From NCBI RefSeq assembly GCF_041080815.1, contig NZ_CP160205.1, forward strand, positions 3,348,001 through 3,412,000: DNA of 64,000 nucleotides. The letters are read 5' to 3'. The translations under genes and the position numbers were made by a program. The stretch comes from Mucilaginibacter yixingensis. Lineage in GTDB: Bacteria; Bacteroidota; Bacteroidia; Sphingobacteriales; Sphingobacteriaceae. A model generated the notes under the pieces. The model was given only the letters and a program-made list of their open reading frames with translations, made no database searches and was not told the DNA's origin. The first letter of the stretch is position 1; the number at the start of each line of letters is the position of its first letter. Below are positions 52,885 to 61,208 of the stretch, one piece after another.

Positions 52885-54672
52885 ATGATGCGAACAAAGT
52901 TTTCTATAAGGCAGCAGGGCGCGCTTTTGCTCACCCTTTCAGTCATATATAGTTGCAGCACGGCAAAGCACACGTCGTCAAAATCATCGGCGCAAAAACA
53001 AAATATGGTAGAGCTGGCGCTGCCTGCCCCTACCCCTATGCCGCCAAGCCCGGCGCCGCTGCCTGTGGGCTCTGTGCCAATGGGCGATACCACCGGCGTT
53101 AAGGCAATAAATATGGATTTCCCAATGGCCAAAGGCCCGTTTGAACCAACCTGGAACTCTATAGCTCAGCACTATCAGGAAGATGCGGTAAGCTGGCTCA
53201 GGGAAGCAAAGTTTGGTATTTGGGTGCACTTCGGTCCGCAGGCCTCTGGCTTAAGTGGCGATTGGTTTGCCCGTAAAATGTATATTAAAGGCACACCGGC
53301 TTATGAGAATCATCTAAAAAAATATGGTTCACCAGTAGACTCTGGTTATAAAGACATGCTGCACGAGTGGAACCCTAAGGAGCTGGATCCGGCCAAACTG
53401 GTGAAGCTTTATCACGATATCGGTGCCCGCTTTTTGCTGATCCAGGGTGTGCATCATGACAACTTTGATTTATGGAACTCTAAATATCAGCCGTGGAATT
53501 CGGTTAACATCGGTCCGCATAAAGACCTGCTTGGCGAGTGGTCTAAAGCTGTGAAACAACAGGGCATGCACTTCGGTATCGCTTTTCACCACGAGTATAC
53601 CTGGTGGTGGTGGCAAACCGCCTACCGGACCGACGACAATGGCAAAATGTATGACGGCCGCCTAACCCTGGCAGACGGCAAAGGCAAATGGTGGGAAGGC
53701 TATGACCCTAAACTGCTGTACGGTATCAACCTGCGTGAGTATAAAGGAATGGACGACTTTATGAGCAAACCCGATGGAGGCATTTTTACCCGCCACTTAG
53801 ATTACGCCAAATGGTATGTAAACCGCTGGGCCTTGCGCATACTGGACGCAGTGAATAAATACGACCCCGATTTTGTTTATACCGATGGCGACAGTAAGCA
53901 GCCCTTTAGCGGCGATAAGACAGGCACCGGCATTAGATCTGATGCCGATCAACGTATGATTGCATCGTACTTCAACCTGGAACTTGCCCGCCGCGGCAAG
54001 CAGGACGTGTTTAGCATCACCAAGTTTTTCCCTGCCGGTCAGAAAGGCATTGTAACCACCATGGAAGGCCACTTCCCCGCTAAAATAAAAACCGACCAGC
54101 CCTGGATGGGCGAAAATGCTGTTGGTGACTGGTACTACGCGCCGGGATTTATATATGACCCCAACGCTGTTATACACTGCCTGCTAGAAAACGTGTGTAA
54201 AGATGGTGCCTACGCGGTAAGCATCCCTATCAGGCCCGATGGATCGCTGGAACCGGCATGTTTGAAAATGCTGCATGAAATTGGCGACTGGATGAAGATT
54301 AACGGCAGCGCCATTTATGGCAGCAAGGCCTGGGTTAAATTTGGTGAAGGCAAAGACGGCAAGATATCGGTTTTACCCAGCGGCAACCTGGGCTCCAAGC
54401 AATCTGACTTTAAATTCGGGCCTGAAGATCTGAGATTTACTGTGGGTAAGGATGGCAGCCTGAATGTATTTACCATGATGGTTCCACCTTCGGGCTCAAA
54501 ACTGATTGTCCGCTCGCTCAATAAAGGTAATGCTGATTATAAAGCCATCTCTTCTGTTCGGTTGCTGGGTTATAACGGCAAAATTGATTGGACGCAGGAC
54601 GAAAACGGCTTGCACATTACCTTACCTGACACAGAGAAATTTAAGACTGCGCTTTGCTTTAGCGTAAACTAA
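52885..54672 (+). CDS. GH29 alpha-L-fucosidase, lipoprotein
   Basis: This 595-residue enzyme has a lipoprotein signal ending in VIYSC. A low-complexity Pro/Ala/Met-rich linker (about 44-70) links the membrane anchor to the catalytic domain. FGIWVHFGPQASGLSGDWFA and HHDNFDLWNSKYQPWNSVN are GH29 barrel motifs. The nucleophile is predicted at Asp334 in FVYTDGDS. The C-terminal beta-sandwich ends at KTALCFSVN. It would remove alpha-L-fucose, which occurs on arabinogalactan, rhamnogalacturonan II and xyloglucan. It is monocistronic, with a terminator after it, and lies outside the two PULs. Confidence 0.9.
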   Translation: MMRTKFSIRQQGALLLTLSVIYSCSTAKHTSSKSSAQKQNMVELALPAPTPMPPSPAPLPVGSVPMGDTTGVKAINMDFPMAKGPFEPTWNSIAQHYQEDAVSWLREAKFGIWVHFGPQASGLSGDWFARKMYIKGTPAYENHLKKYGSPVDSGYKDMLHEWNPKELDPAKLVKLYHDIGARFLLIQGVHHDNFDLWNSKYQPWNSVNIGPHKDLLGEWSKAVKQQGMHFGIAFHHEYTWWWWQTAYRTDDNGKMYDGRLTLADGKGKWWEGYDPKLLYGINLREYKGMDDFMSKPDGGIFTRHLDYAKWYVNRWALRILDAVNKYDPDFVYTDGDSKQPFSGDKTGTGIRSDADQRMIASYFNLELARRGKQDVFSITKFFPAGQKGIVTTMEGHFPAKIKTDQPWMGENAVGDWYYAPGFIYDPNAVIHCLLENVCKDGAYAVSIPIRPDGSLEPACLKMLHEIGDWMKINGSAIYGSKAWVKFGEGKDGKISVLPSGNLGSKQSDFKFGPEDLRFTVGKDGSLNVFTMMVPPSGSKLIVRSLNKGNADYKAISSVRLLGYNGKIDWTQDENGLHITLPDTEKFKTALCFSVN

Positions 54673-54683
54673 GCCATATACAT

Positions 54684-54726
54684 AAAACGCGACCTCTGTA
54701 AATGATATACGGAGGTCGCGTTTTGT
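54684..54726. terminator. Bidirectional terminator between GH29 and GH2 genes
   Basis: AAAACGCGACCTC and GAGGTCGCGTTTT form a 13-bp stem, extended inside by CTGTA/TACGG with one wobble. It lies between two convergent genes, so it can terminate both. Confidence 0.85.
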
Positions 54727-54742
54727 ATTGATTTGGGTGCGG

Positions 54743-57712
54743 TTACGGTTTCACCTGACCAGGATCAGCAACGTCACTAGCTGCAGGAGGCGAGTTTAGA
54801 ATTACCGGAGCAACATAACGTGCAGGGATCCAGGCATCCAGATCAGCCATTGCAATTTTATTGGCCGGACTGAATTTAGGCGATGCCATATATGCCAAAA
54901 CCGATTTGCGTAGAGACGCGGCGGTCGGCTGCTTTTCGGTAGCCGGGTCTGACAAATCAAAAGACGTTACCATCAATTTACCATTCCCCACCTGGCATTC
55001 AAATAACATGGACAGGCGCAGGTTGCGATTCCATTCATCAATAGGCTGCACTACCGAATTTAATGTTTGCGGCAGCGATTCCATATTCATGGCCACAGTT
55101 TTTGGCAGCAAATTAACCCACTGGAAATCGCAATGATCTTCAGTAGGGAAACCGGCCAATGCGCCATGCCCGGCATCATTCAACAACCCAACCATCCAGG
55201 TGCGGCTTGGATTCATTAGGCGGTTCCAGAAGACAGGAACGGTTGTTAAGGCCAGGTCTGCCGATGGCTTCTCTGGTGCGCCAGACAGGAACAGCACTTT
55301 ACCGCCTTTGGCCAGTTGCGCCTTTGCCTCATCCCATGAAGTAGAGACCAGCACATCTTTAGGCACCTCATTTTTTACGGCCGATGGGTAAACCCAGAAC
55401 GTCCAATGATTACTGAACCCGGCCAGATCTAAAACCAGCGAGTAGGCTGCCGGTGCGGGCAATTTAGCAAGCGAAGCAGAGATAGTGCCCAATGCATGAC
55501 CGCTGCCCCGTGGTATATTGCCTGTTGGCAAGCTGCCGGTCAACACGGTTTTGCCTTCGTTGTTTAATATGCGCCAGGTAGGCGTGACACCAGTAAGTGC
55601 AGCCGGGCCAAAATGTGCTACTTCGGCACTGGCGGTTAATGTTTGGTTGTTGGTAAAAACACGATCCTTCAGCCTGATGAGCGGAACAGTGGTATTATTA
55701 AAGCGTTTAAACTCATTGGCTGTTACATAGCCTTTCTCTTCCCAAAAGGCATCAAGCAAACCAATTAATGCACCACCCTGCCCCAGGTAGTCATGCAAAT
55801 CCAGCAACTGATAGCCCGAGTATGAAGTAGTACGTAATAATGCCTCAATCTCTTCCTTATAACAAGCCACCTGGAACTTACCCGACGCATGAGCAAGCGC
55901 CTTATTTTGACCGAGCAAACCGTGTGCTTTGGCGCTATCGCGCATAATGATGTAATTGCCAGGATGCATATAGGCCTCCTTGCCAGAATCAATGCCTAAC
56001 GGAAAGGCGGCATATTTGCCTTTACCTGAAAATTTTTCGATAATGCTGAAATCTGGATAAGCGCAATACTGACCTATCTCATGACCAATACAAGGCACCG
56101 TAACACCGTGCCGTATTGTATTCAAGCTCTCTTCATAATCGCCTCCAAACCAGCCTCTCGGTCCGCGTGCCGGACTACCCGTAACCAGGTAGTCTGCCGC
56201 AAAGGCCGTGCCTGGCCCCGCAGGTGGCGGCGACCACCGGCCAGAGCCATCTGTATAAAGGCGACGAGGATCCGTCTCCCGCATTTCTTTATCCCAACCC
56301 GGGAGTTGTTTAGCATAGTTACCTGCAGGCTCATTAGTGGCAGCAAACATCACAAATGACGGGTGATTACCATAAGCCTTTAACAAGCGCGCAGTTTCAT
56401 CTTTTAGCACGGCCAGCATCTTGCCATCCGAGTCAAAAGCATTCCACATGCCGCACTCCGGCTGCAAATAAAAACCCAGTTCGTCGGCTGCTGTAAATGC
56501 AGCTTCAGGCGGGCACCAGGAGTGGAAACGCATGCCGTTTAAACCCCAGTCCTTACAGATACCTATAATCTTTTTCCAGGTGGCCACATCTGTAGCCGGA
56601 TAGCCGGTCAACGGGAAACCGCCACCATCATGCGTAGCGCGCAGCAATAACTGTTCACCATTTAATAAGATACGATTTCCGTCGGTCTTAATTTCCCGCA
56701 TGCCAAAAGTAACCTGATGCTGATGATCGGCCTGCGCCCCTTTGAGTACCAAAGAAAGGTGTTGCAATTGTGGTGTAAACTCTGACCATAGCTGTGCATT
56801 AGGCATCGGCACATCAATAACAGCCTGGCCGCCCTTCTCGTCCCATTTCACAGGCACAGACTTAGTGCCAACAGAAAGCGTGCCCGTCCCCGCCTTACCG
56901 GTTACGTTGCCAATTGCAACACGAACCTGTGCCGATTTAGCAGCAAGATTTGGGAACACCTGCGCATCAGCAATCCAGACAGGCGAAGTGGCCGAAAGCT
57001 CAATCCTGCCAACAATACCGTTCCAGGTTGAGCCTTCGCCGTCAGACACGGCATGACCGTCCGGACGATAGGCCGGCGCCAGCATGCGGTTATCAATGCG
57101 AATGGAAAGCAAGTGCCGTCCCGGTTTCAGGATACCCAGATCAAAATCATGCGGGGCAACCAGCGAGCGGTTGCTACCAATCAGCTTGTCATCCAGATAA
57201 ACATCGGTTTGCCAGCGGGTTCGCTCCAATAAAAGTTCAATGCGTTTGCCTGTCCATTCTGCCGGCACATCAATATCCCGCTGATACCAGGCCACACCCA
57301 AATAATGGCGCACCGGTTGCGAAAGATATGGCACCTGCACATTACCTGGCACGGTATAGGCTTTATATTGCGGTAGCAGATACCAGCGCATATCGCGCGG
57401 AAGCGCAGCTACAAATTTGGTATCGGCAGTAATTTCATCGCCAAAACCCTGGGTTTGCAGGATACCGGGTAAAGAGATACTGGCATCGGCGGTCAACGAT
57501 TTGTTGAACCAGCCCGCAGTGACGCCTGCATCACTACGATCTAGTGCAAAACGCCATTTGCCTGCTAAAGAAATGGCCCCTTTTGCGGGTGGCATCGGTT
57601 CAAGAGCTTTGGCAAAAAGTCCGGTTTTGGGAAGAATGGCGGCAGCGGTGGTAATACCGGTCATGGTCAGGAAAGACCTCCGGCTGATGGAATGTTTTTT
57701 ATCTGAATTCAT
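54743..57712 (-). CDS. Tat-exported GH2-family glycoside hydrolase
   Basis: This 989-residue protein begins with a twin-arginine signal (SISRRSFLTMTG), unusual for a polysaccharidase and implying export in folded form. A sugar-binding jelly roll (about 45-240), an Ig-like domain and a TIM barrel (about 345-620) follow. Acid/base Glu461 lies in ATNEP and nucleophile Glu545 in GHEIGQYCAYPDF. The last 370 residues form further beta-domains, with a glutamine-amidotransferase-like look around LFLSGAPEKPS. Substrate is not clear: beta-galactosidase, beta-glucuronidase or a pectin side-chain activity are all possible. The N-x-K glucuronate motif of the PUL1 GH2 was not found. Its leader contains the structured element at 57719-57813. 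Confidence 0.82.
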   Translation of the reverse strand: MNSDKKHSISRRSFLTMTGITTAAAILPKTGLFAKALEPMPPAKGAISLAGKWRFALDRSDAGVTAGWFNKSLTADASISLPGILQTQGFGDEITADTKFVAALPRDMRWYLLPQYKAYTVPGNVQVPYLSQPVRHYLGVAWYQRDIDVPAEWTGKRIELLLERTRWQTDVYLDDKLIGSNRSLVAPHDFDLGILKPGRHLLSIRIDNRMLAPAYRPDGHAVSDGEGSTWNGIVGRIELSATSPVWIADAQVFPNLAAKSAQVRVAIGNVTGKAGTGTLSVGTKSVPVKWDEKGGQAVIDVPMPNAQLWSEFTPQLQHLSLVLKGAQADHQHQVTFGMREIKTDGNRILLNGEQLLLRATHDGGGFPLTGYPATDVATWKKIIGICKDWGLNGMRFHSWCPPEAAFTAADELGFYLQPECGMWNAFDSDGKMLAVLKDETARLLKAYGNHPSFVMFAATNEPAGNYAKQLPGWDKEMRETDPRRLYTDGSGRWSPPPAGPGTAFAADYLVTGSPARGPRGWFGGDYEESLNTIRHGVTVPCIGHEIGQYCAYPDFSIIEKFSGKGKYAAFPLGIDSGKEAYMHPGNYIIMRDSAKAHGLLGQNKALAHASGKFQVACYKEEIEALLRTTSYSGYQLLDLHDYLGQGGALIGLLDAFWEEKGYVTANEFKRFNNTTVPLIRLKDRVFTNNQTLTASAEVAHFGPAALTGVTPTWRILNNEGKTVLTGSLPTGNIPRGSGHALGTISASLAKLPAPAAYSLVLDLAGFSNHWTFWVYPSAVKNEVPKDVLVSTSWDEAKAQLAKGGKVLFLSGAPEKPSADLALTTVPVFWNRLMNPSRTWMVGLLNDAGHGALAGFPTEDHCDFQWVNLLPKTVAMNMESLPQTLNSVVQPIDEWNRNLRLSMLFECQVGNGKLMVTSFDLSDPATEKQPTAASLRKSVLAYMASPKFSPANKIAMADLDAWIPARYVAPVILNSPPAASDVADPGQVKP

Positions 57713-57718
57713 TCAAAA

Positions 57719-57813
57719 AGGCTGTTATCTTCTCAAAACACATGGCGGGTGTTAGGTTTGAGGCATGTTGATCATTACCCAACGCATCTCTAACGCGAAG
57801 GTGATAACAGCCT
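57719..57813 (-). promoter_or_regulatory. Structured leader element before the Tat-GH2 gene
   Basis: AGGCTGTTATC (57719-57729) and GATAACAGCCT (57803-57813) form an 11-bp perfect inverted repeat enclosing 73 nt. On the transcribed strand the 3' arm is followed by TTTTTGA and then the GH2 ATG, so folding would place a hairpin base and U tract directly at the start codon. Just upstream is a 12-bp palindrome, AGGGATATCCCT (57822-57833). No known riboswitch family was recognised. Confidence 0.45.
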
Positions 57814-57943
57814 GAACCCATAGGGATATCCCTGCTATGGACTGAGAAAATTGTTTTAATTTGGTTGTCATCCAAAGTAAAACAATTACCCACGCTTTAG
57901 CAATAAACTCCTTTATTGTAACGATAATGTTCTTTACGCCTTT

Positions 57944-59356
57944 TTACAGCTCATTAATCCAGGCTGATACCTTTTGTAACGCCACCGGGTTAACCGTTTC
58001 GCTGATCTGCGCATACTCGCCCAAGGCGCCGGTTTGGGCTTTCTGAAACAGGTGATTTAAGCCAGGCAAAGCAACTTCCTGATGATTTTTATTACCTCCT
58101 TTTTGCAATGCAGCTTTTATGCCCGCCAGGTTAGCTGAACATTGCACTTGCATATCCAGCGTTCCATTCAACGCCAATACCGGGCAAGTAACTTTACTAA
58201 GGTAAACATCAGGATGGATGCCCAACATATAACGAAACCATGGCGTAGTAACCTGGCTGTCGCCGCGCTTTACAGCGGCGTCTATACTTTCTCCTTGAAG
58301 CGCGCCGGCTGGATATGCACGCAATTCGCGGTAAAGCAGGGTATCTATCTTCTCCTTTAATTGCGCCGTACTGAGCGTACTATTGCCGGTTACCAGATCC
58401 ATCACCTTCCGGTTGGTACGCATGGACAATTCAATAGCTTGTTGAGACGCGCCCGCTAAACGCAGTTGGTCGCGCTCCTGCTGCAACAATAATTCAGTCA
58501 TTGGCTGGCCGGGGCCGGCCAGCAGGCAAACAAATTTTACAGCTTTATTTCTGGCAGCCACCATAGGTGCAATTAGTCCACCTTCGCTATGACCCATCAA
58601 GCCAATGCGCAGCTTACTCAAATCGGGCCGGGAAAGAATATAGTTTACCGCGGCTTCGGCATCATCGGCAAAATCTGCGGAGGTAGCGGTAGCAAAATTA
58701 CCGGTAGACTTACCTACCCCCCTGTCGTCATAACGCAGTACCGCAATGCCCTGCCGGGTAAGCTGATCGCTCCAAACCAAAAACGGCCGGTGATTAAACG
58801 CTGTAACTTCCTCGTCCCGGTTTTGCGGGCCTGAGCCAGTAATCAGTATTACAATTTTGGTGCACTTGCCGTCGGCGGGCAAGGTTAAGGTACCAGCCAG
58901 TTGGTTGCCGCCTTTAAGGTTGGTAAATACTATTTCCTCGCGTTTATAAGGGAAGTCTTTAGGATCCTGCGGCCTGGGCAACATTGACACAGGCTGCGCA
59001 GAAGCACGGTTTCTTGATAGATTGAGCGGTATTTCGCCTCCCTGTATTAAAACTCCTTTAATTAGCCCGCTGTCTGGCACAAAAGTGCCGGTGTATTTAA
59101 TACCGAATCTTGGCGCCACAATAGTGAGTTGATTTTTCTGCAGTGTAGTGGCATCTGTAGCAAGGCCATTGGCGCCCTGATCCGGGCTATCTAAAGTTGA
59201 GGTATAACCATCTCCAGATCTGGCAATATGGAAAACCACATGCAGATTGCGCCCAGGAGCGGCTAAAACGCCATACCAGGCGCCGGCAATATCTTGTGCA
59301 TAAAGTTGGCCGGCTAGCAGCATAACCAACATCACCAATAAGGCTTTTTTATTCAT
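57944..59356 (-). CDS. Secreted alpha/beta hydrolase
   Basis: This 470-residue protein has a signal peptide ending LAGQLYAQ. An N-terminal beta-rich domain (about 22-130, GAWYGVLAAPGRNLHVVFHI) resembles the DUF3887/lipocalin-like front part of several Bacteroidota hydrolases. The hydrolase domain has an oxyanion motif ITGSGPQNRDE, nucleophile Ser257 in GHSEGG, Asp in LNGTLDMQV and His in GLNHLF, the usual triad. It is probably an esterase or acyl-peptidase acting in the periplasm. A role in removing acetyl or feruloyl esters from plant glycan is conceivable but unproven. Confidence 0.85.
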   Translation of the reverse strand: MNKKALLVMLVMLLAGQLYAQDIAGAWYGVLAAPGRNLHVVFHIARSGDGYTSTLDSPDQGANGLATDATTLQKNQLTIVAPRFGIKYTGTFVPDSGLIKGVLIQGGEIPLNLSRNRASAQPVSMLPRPQDPKDFPYKREEIVFTNLKGGNQLAGTLTLPADGKCTKIVILITGSGPQNRDEEVTAFNHRPFLVWSDQLTRQGIAVLRYDDRGVGKSTGNFATATSADFADDAEAAVNYILSRPDLSKLRIGLMGHSEGGLIAPMVAARNKAVKFVCLLAGPGQPMTELLLQQERDQLRLAGASQQAIELSMRTNRKVMDLVTGNSTLSTAQLKEKIDTLLYRELRAYPAGALQGESIDAAVKRGDSQVTTPWFRYMLGIHPDVYLSKVTCPVLALNGTLDMQVQCSANLAGIKAALQKGGNKNHQEVALPGLNHLFQKAQTGALGEYAQISETVNPVALQKVSAWINEL

Positions 59357-59431
59357 TGTGATGGTTTTGATATTGACTTGAATATGGACAACGTTCCAGT
59401 TATACTAAAATGAAACACAGGGGGGCGACTA

Positions 59432-60388
59432 CTAATCAATGGCAACACCCTGCAAATTGGTTGGGTTTTCAAAACGCTCGCCCAGGGCTATGCCCAGGGT
59501 AACCAGTTTAAAACCAGAGAAAATTCCTTCATTCAACTGGGCGATATTGATGCGGATAAACTGTTCGTCTTTACATGCCACAACAACGCCGTAATTGATA
59601 TCGGCATACACAACAGTGCCCGGCAAGGCCGACTGTGGACTGGGCATTTGCACCCGGTTAACCTCCAGCACCCTGAATGGCTGCCCTCTAAAAAGGGTTA
59701 CCGCACCGACATAATCGGGATTGGCGGCGTTAACTACACACTCTATCTCCGTTGCCGATTGCTGTTCCCAGTCAATTTTCAAATCGTCTATAACAGGCGG
59801 TTTAAAGTAAGTGGCCCTGCTTTCTGTTTGCGGCAGGGTTTCGGTATTACCGTTTTGCAAGCGGTCAATAGCTTTTTCAATCAGCGCAACGCTTTCCATA
59901 CTTAGACGTGCCGACAGTAATCCGTGGTTTTCTGCCGGATCGATATTGGTTTGATGCTGTACCAGCATCGGGCCGGTATCAAAATCCTCCGCCATACGGT
60001 GGATGGTGATACCACCTTGCTGCTCGCCGTTTTTGATCTGCCAAAACATGGGGGCATTACCACGGTAAGCTGGTAATAAGCTAAAATGCACATTATAAAA
60101 GCCTAACGGTGGTATACACAACAGATCGGCAGGCATCTTGTAGCGACACCCAAACACCAGCACGGCGTCAACTCCTGCATCGCTTATCCAGTTTAGCAAT
60201 TTCGTCTTGATCTCATCTTTCTGAAACCGCTTAAAAGGCACGTTTAAGTACTGCGCATTGAACTCAATCGGGACATTGTTTTTATTAACATCTCCAAGAG
60301 ACACGATACTATGCAGCAACTGACGGCCTGCCAGGTGATGGATGGATGGTATGGAAAACAAACCGCCGGTGATCAAAATTATTTTCAT
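59432..60388 (-). CDS. Formyltransferase-family protein (Fmt-like, not the housekeeping enzyme by context)
   Basis: This 318-residue protein has the N-terminal formyltransferase domain with Asn99, His101 (NVHFSLLPAYRG) and Asp137 (MAEDFDTGP), matching the catalytic Asn-His-Asp set that uses 10-formyl-tetrahydrofolate. A C-terminal OB-like domain from about 205 (KIDWEQQSATEIECVVNAAN) is also present, as in methionyl-tRNA and UDP-sugar formyltransferases. Its neighbours are a dioxygenase and a Tat-secreted protein rather than def or rsmB, so an alternative amine substrate is likely. It is cytoplasmic. A sugar amine or a modified protein is possible; this is inference from context. Confidence 0.78.
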   Translation of the reverse strand: MKIILITGGLFSIPSIHHLAGRQLLHSIVSLGDVNKNNVPIEFNAQYLNVPFKRFQKDEIKTKLLNWISDAGVDAVLVFGCRYKMPADLLCIPPLGFYNVHFSLLPAYRGNAPMFWQIKNGEQQGGITIHRMAEDFDTGPMLVQHQTNIDPAENHGLLSARLSMESVALIEKAIDRLQNGNTETLPQTESRATYFKPPVIDDLKIDWEQQSATEIECVVNAANPDYVGAVTLFRGQPFRVLEVNRVQMPSPQSALPGTVVYADINYGVVVACKDEQFIRINIAQLNEGIFSGFKLVTLGIALGERFENPTNLQGVAID

Positions 60389-60426
60389 GCAAGGAAAGGT
60401 GATTTGTGGGTCAAGTTAAACAAGTA

Positions 60427-60440
60427 ATGCGATATCGCAT
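60427..60440. promoter_or_regulatory. 14-bp perfect palindrome upstream of the formyltransferase gene
   Basis: ATGCGATATCGCAT lies 39-52 bp before the formyltransferase start, in the 94-bp gap after the dioxygenase gene. It could be a dimeric repressor site, so the formyltransferase may have its own control within the cluster. Confidence 0.35.
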
Positions 60441-60482
60441 CAACAGCACAAAATTTGTTAACAGAATTTAAGCTAAACGCCA

Positions 60483-61205
60483 TCATCCCTGCGCAGCGGC
60501 CGGGCGGCTCCTCTCTGCATCTTTTAGTTTTTGTTCCAGTTTGATGATGAGCTGCCGGGCGGCCTCATTATCCTGCTGACGTAAATTCTCTATCATGGCC
60601 GGATAATGAGACAGGTCTTCTTCTTCCTCCTTGATCGCTATCTGCGGCGCTCCTTGCACCATGGCAGTCAGCCAGGGATTTACCTTACAGTCTATTACCA
60701 GGTGTATACGGTCAATACTACTATTATTGCTAACGCGATGCGGCAGGTTGGCATTAAGATACCAGCACTCACCTTCATTAAGAATGATGCGTTGATCTTC
60801 GCTGTAAAACTCAACATCCGCATGGGTAATGACAGGGAAATGCAGACGTGCTTCGCCTTTTTCAAAGGAGAGCTGATGATCTCGATGCTCTTTAATAACC
60901 GAGCCCGCCCGCAGGTTCAAAAAACGCACAGACATTACCGGGCACTGCAGCAATGAAACCAGTTTTTTTACCGTTGGGAAAAGCTGCATGTAATCGGTAT
61001 CCAGAAATGAGGCATTATCCATCAGATCAGGCACCGGGTTAAGGTGATTCCCTCCAGGCGATCGTAGCGGCAGCACCTGCCAGCCGCCACTGTAATGGTA
61101 AGTATTTAAATGCGGTAGCCACTGTTGGTTGCCGCCGGTTAATTCATTTTGAATGGCGTGTGCATCATACCCTATTGGTAACCGGGCATAGCGAATGATT
61201 TGCAT
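60483..61205 (-). CDS. Aspartyl/asparaginyl beta-hydroxylase-like 2OG-Fe(II) dioxygenase
   Basis: This 240-residue protein carries the facial triad His107-x-Asp109 (EHRDHQ) and distal His156 (NLPHRV), with Arg166 in IDRIHLVID placed to bind 2-oxoglutarate. It matches the Asp_Arg_Hydrox family, whose members hydroxylate Asp, Asn or Arg in proteins or small molecules. The last 50 residues are charged and helical (RQLIIKLEQKLKDAERSR), probably a coiled coil. No signal peptide is present. The gene starts 3 bp after the stop of the nucleotidase-like gene, so the two are translationally linked. Confidence 0.85.
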   Translation of the reverse strand: MQIIRYARLPIGYDAHAIQNELTGGNQQWLPHLNTYHYSGGWQVLPLRSPGGNHLNPVPDLMDNASFLDTDYMQLFPTVKKLVSLLQCPVMSVRFLNLRAGSVIKEHRDHQLSFEKGEARLHFPVITHADVEFYSEDQRIILNEGECWYLNANLPHRVSNNSSIDRIHLVIDCKVNPWLTAMVQGAPQIAIKEEEEDLSHYPAMIENLRQQDNEAARQLIIKLEQKLKDAERSRPAAAQG

Positions 61206-61208
61206 AGT

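Noticed and set aside
57719..57813. MITE or small mobile element suggested by the 11-bp inverted repeat
   Set aside because: No target-site duplication flanks the arms and no second copy was seen in the window; a leader RNA structure fits better.
57699..57893. 64-residue minus-strand ORF overlapping the Tat-GH2 start
   Set aside because: It is out of frame with GH2, overlaps the structured leader and resembles no family. A start inside this region would conflict with the inverted repeat.
59432..60388. Housekeeping methionyl-tRNA formyltransferase (fmt)
   Set aside because: The domains fit, but there is no def, rsmB or other translation-gene context, and the neighbours are a dioxygenase and a pseudo-nucleotidase. 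A housekeeping role cannot be wholly excluded.
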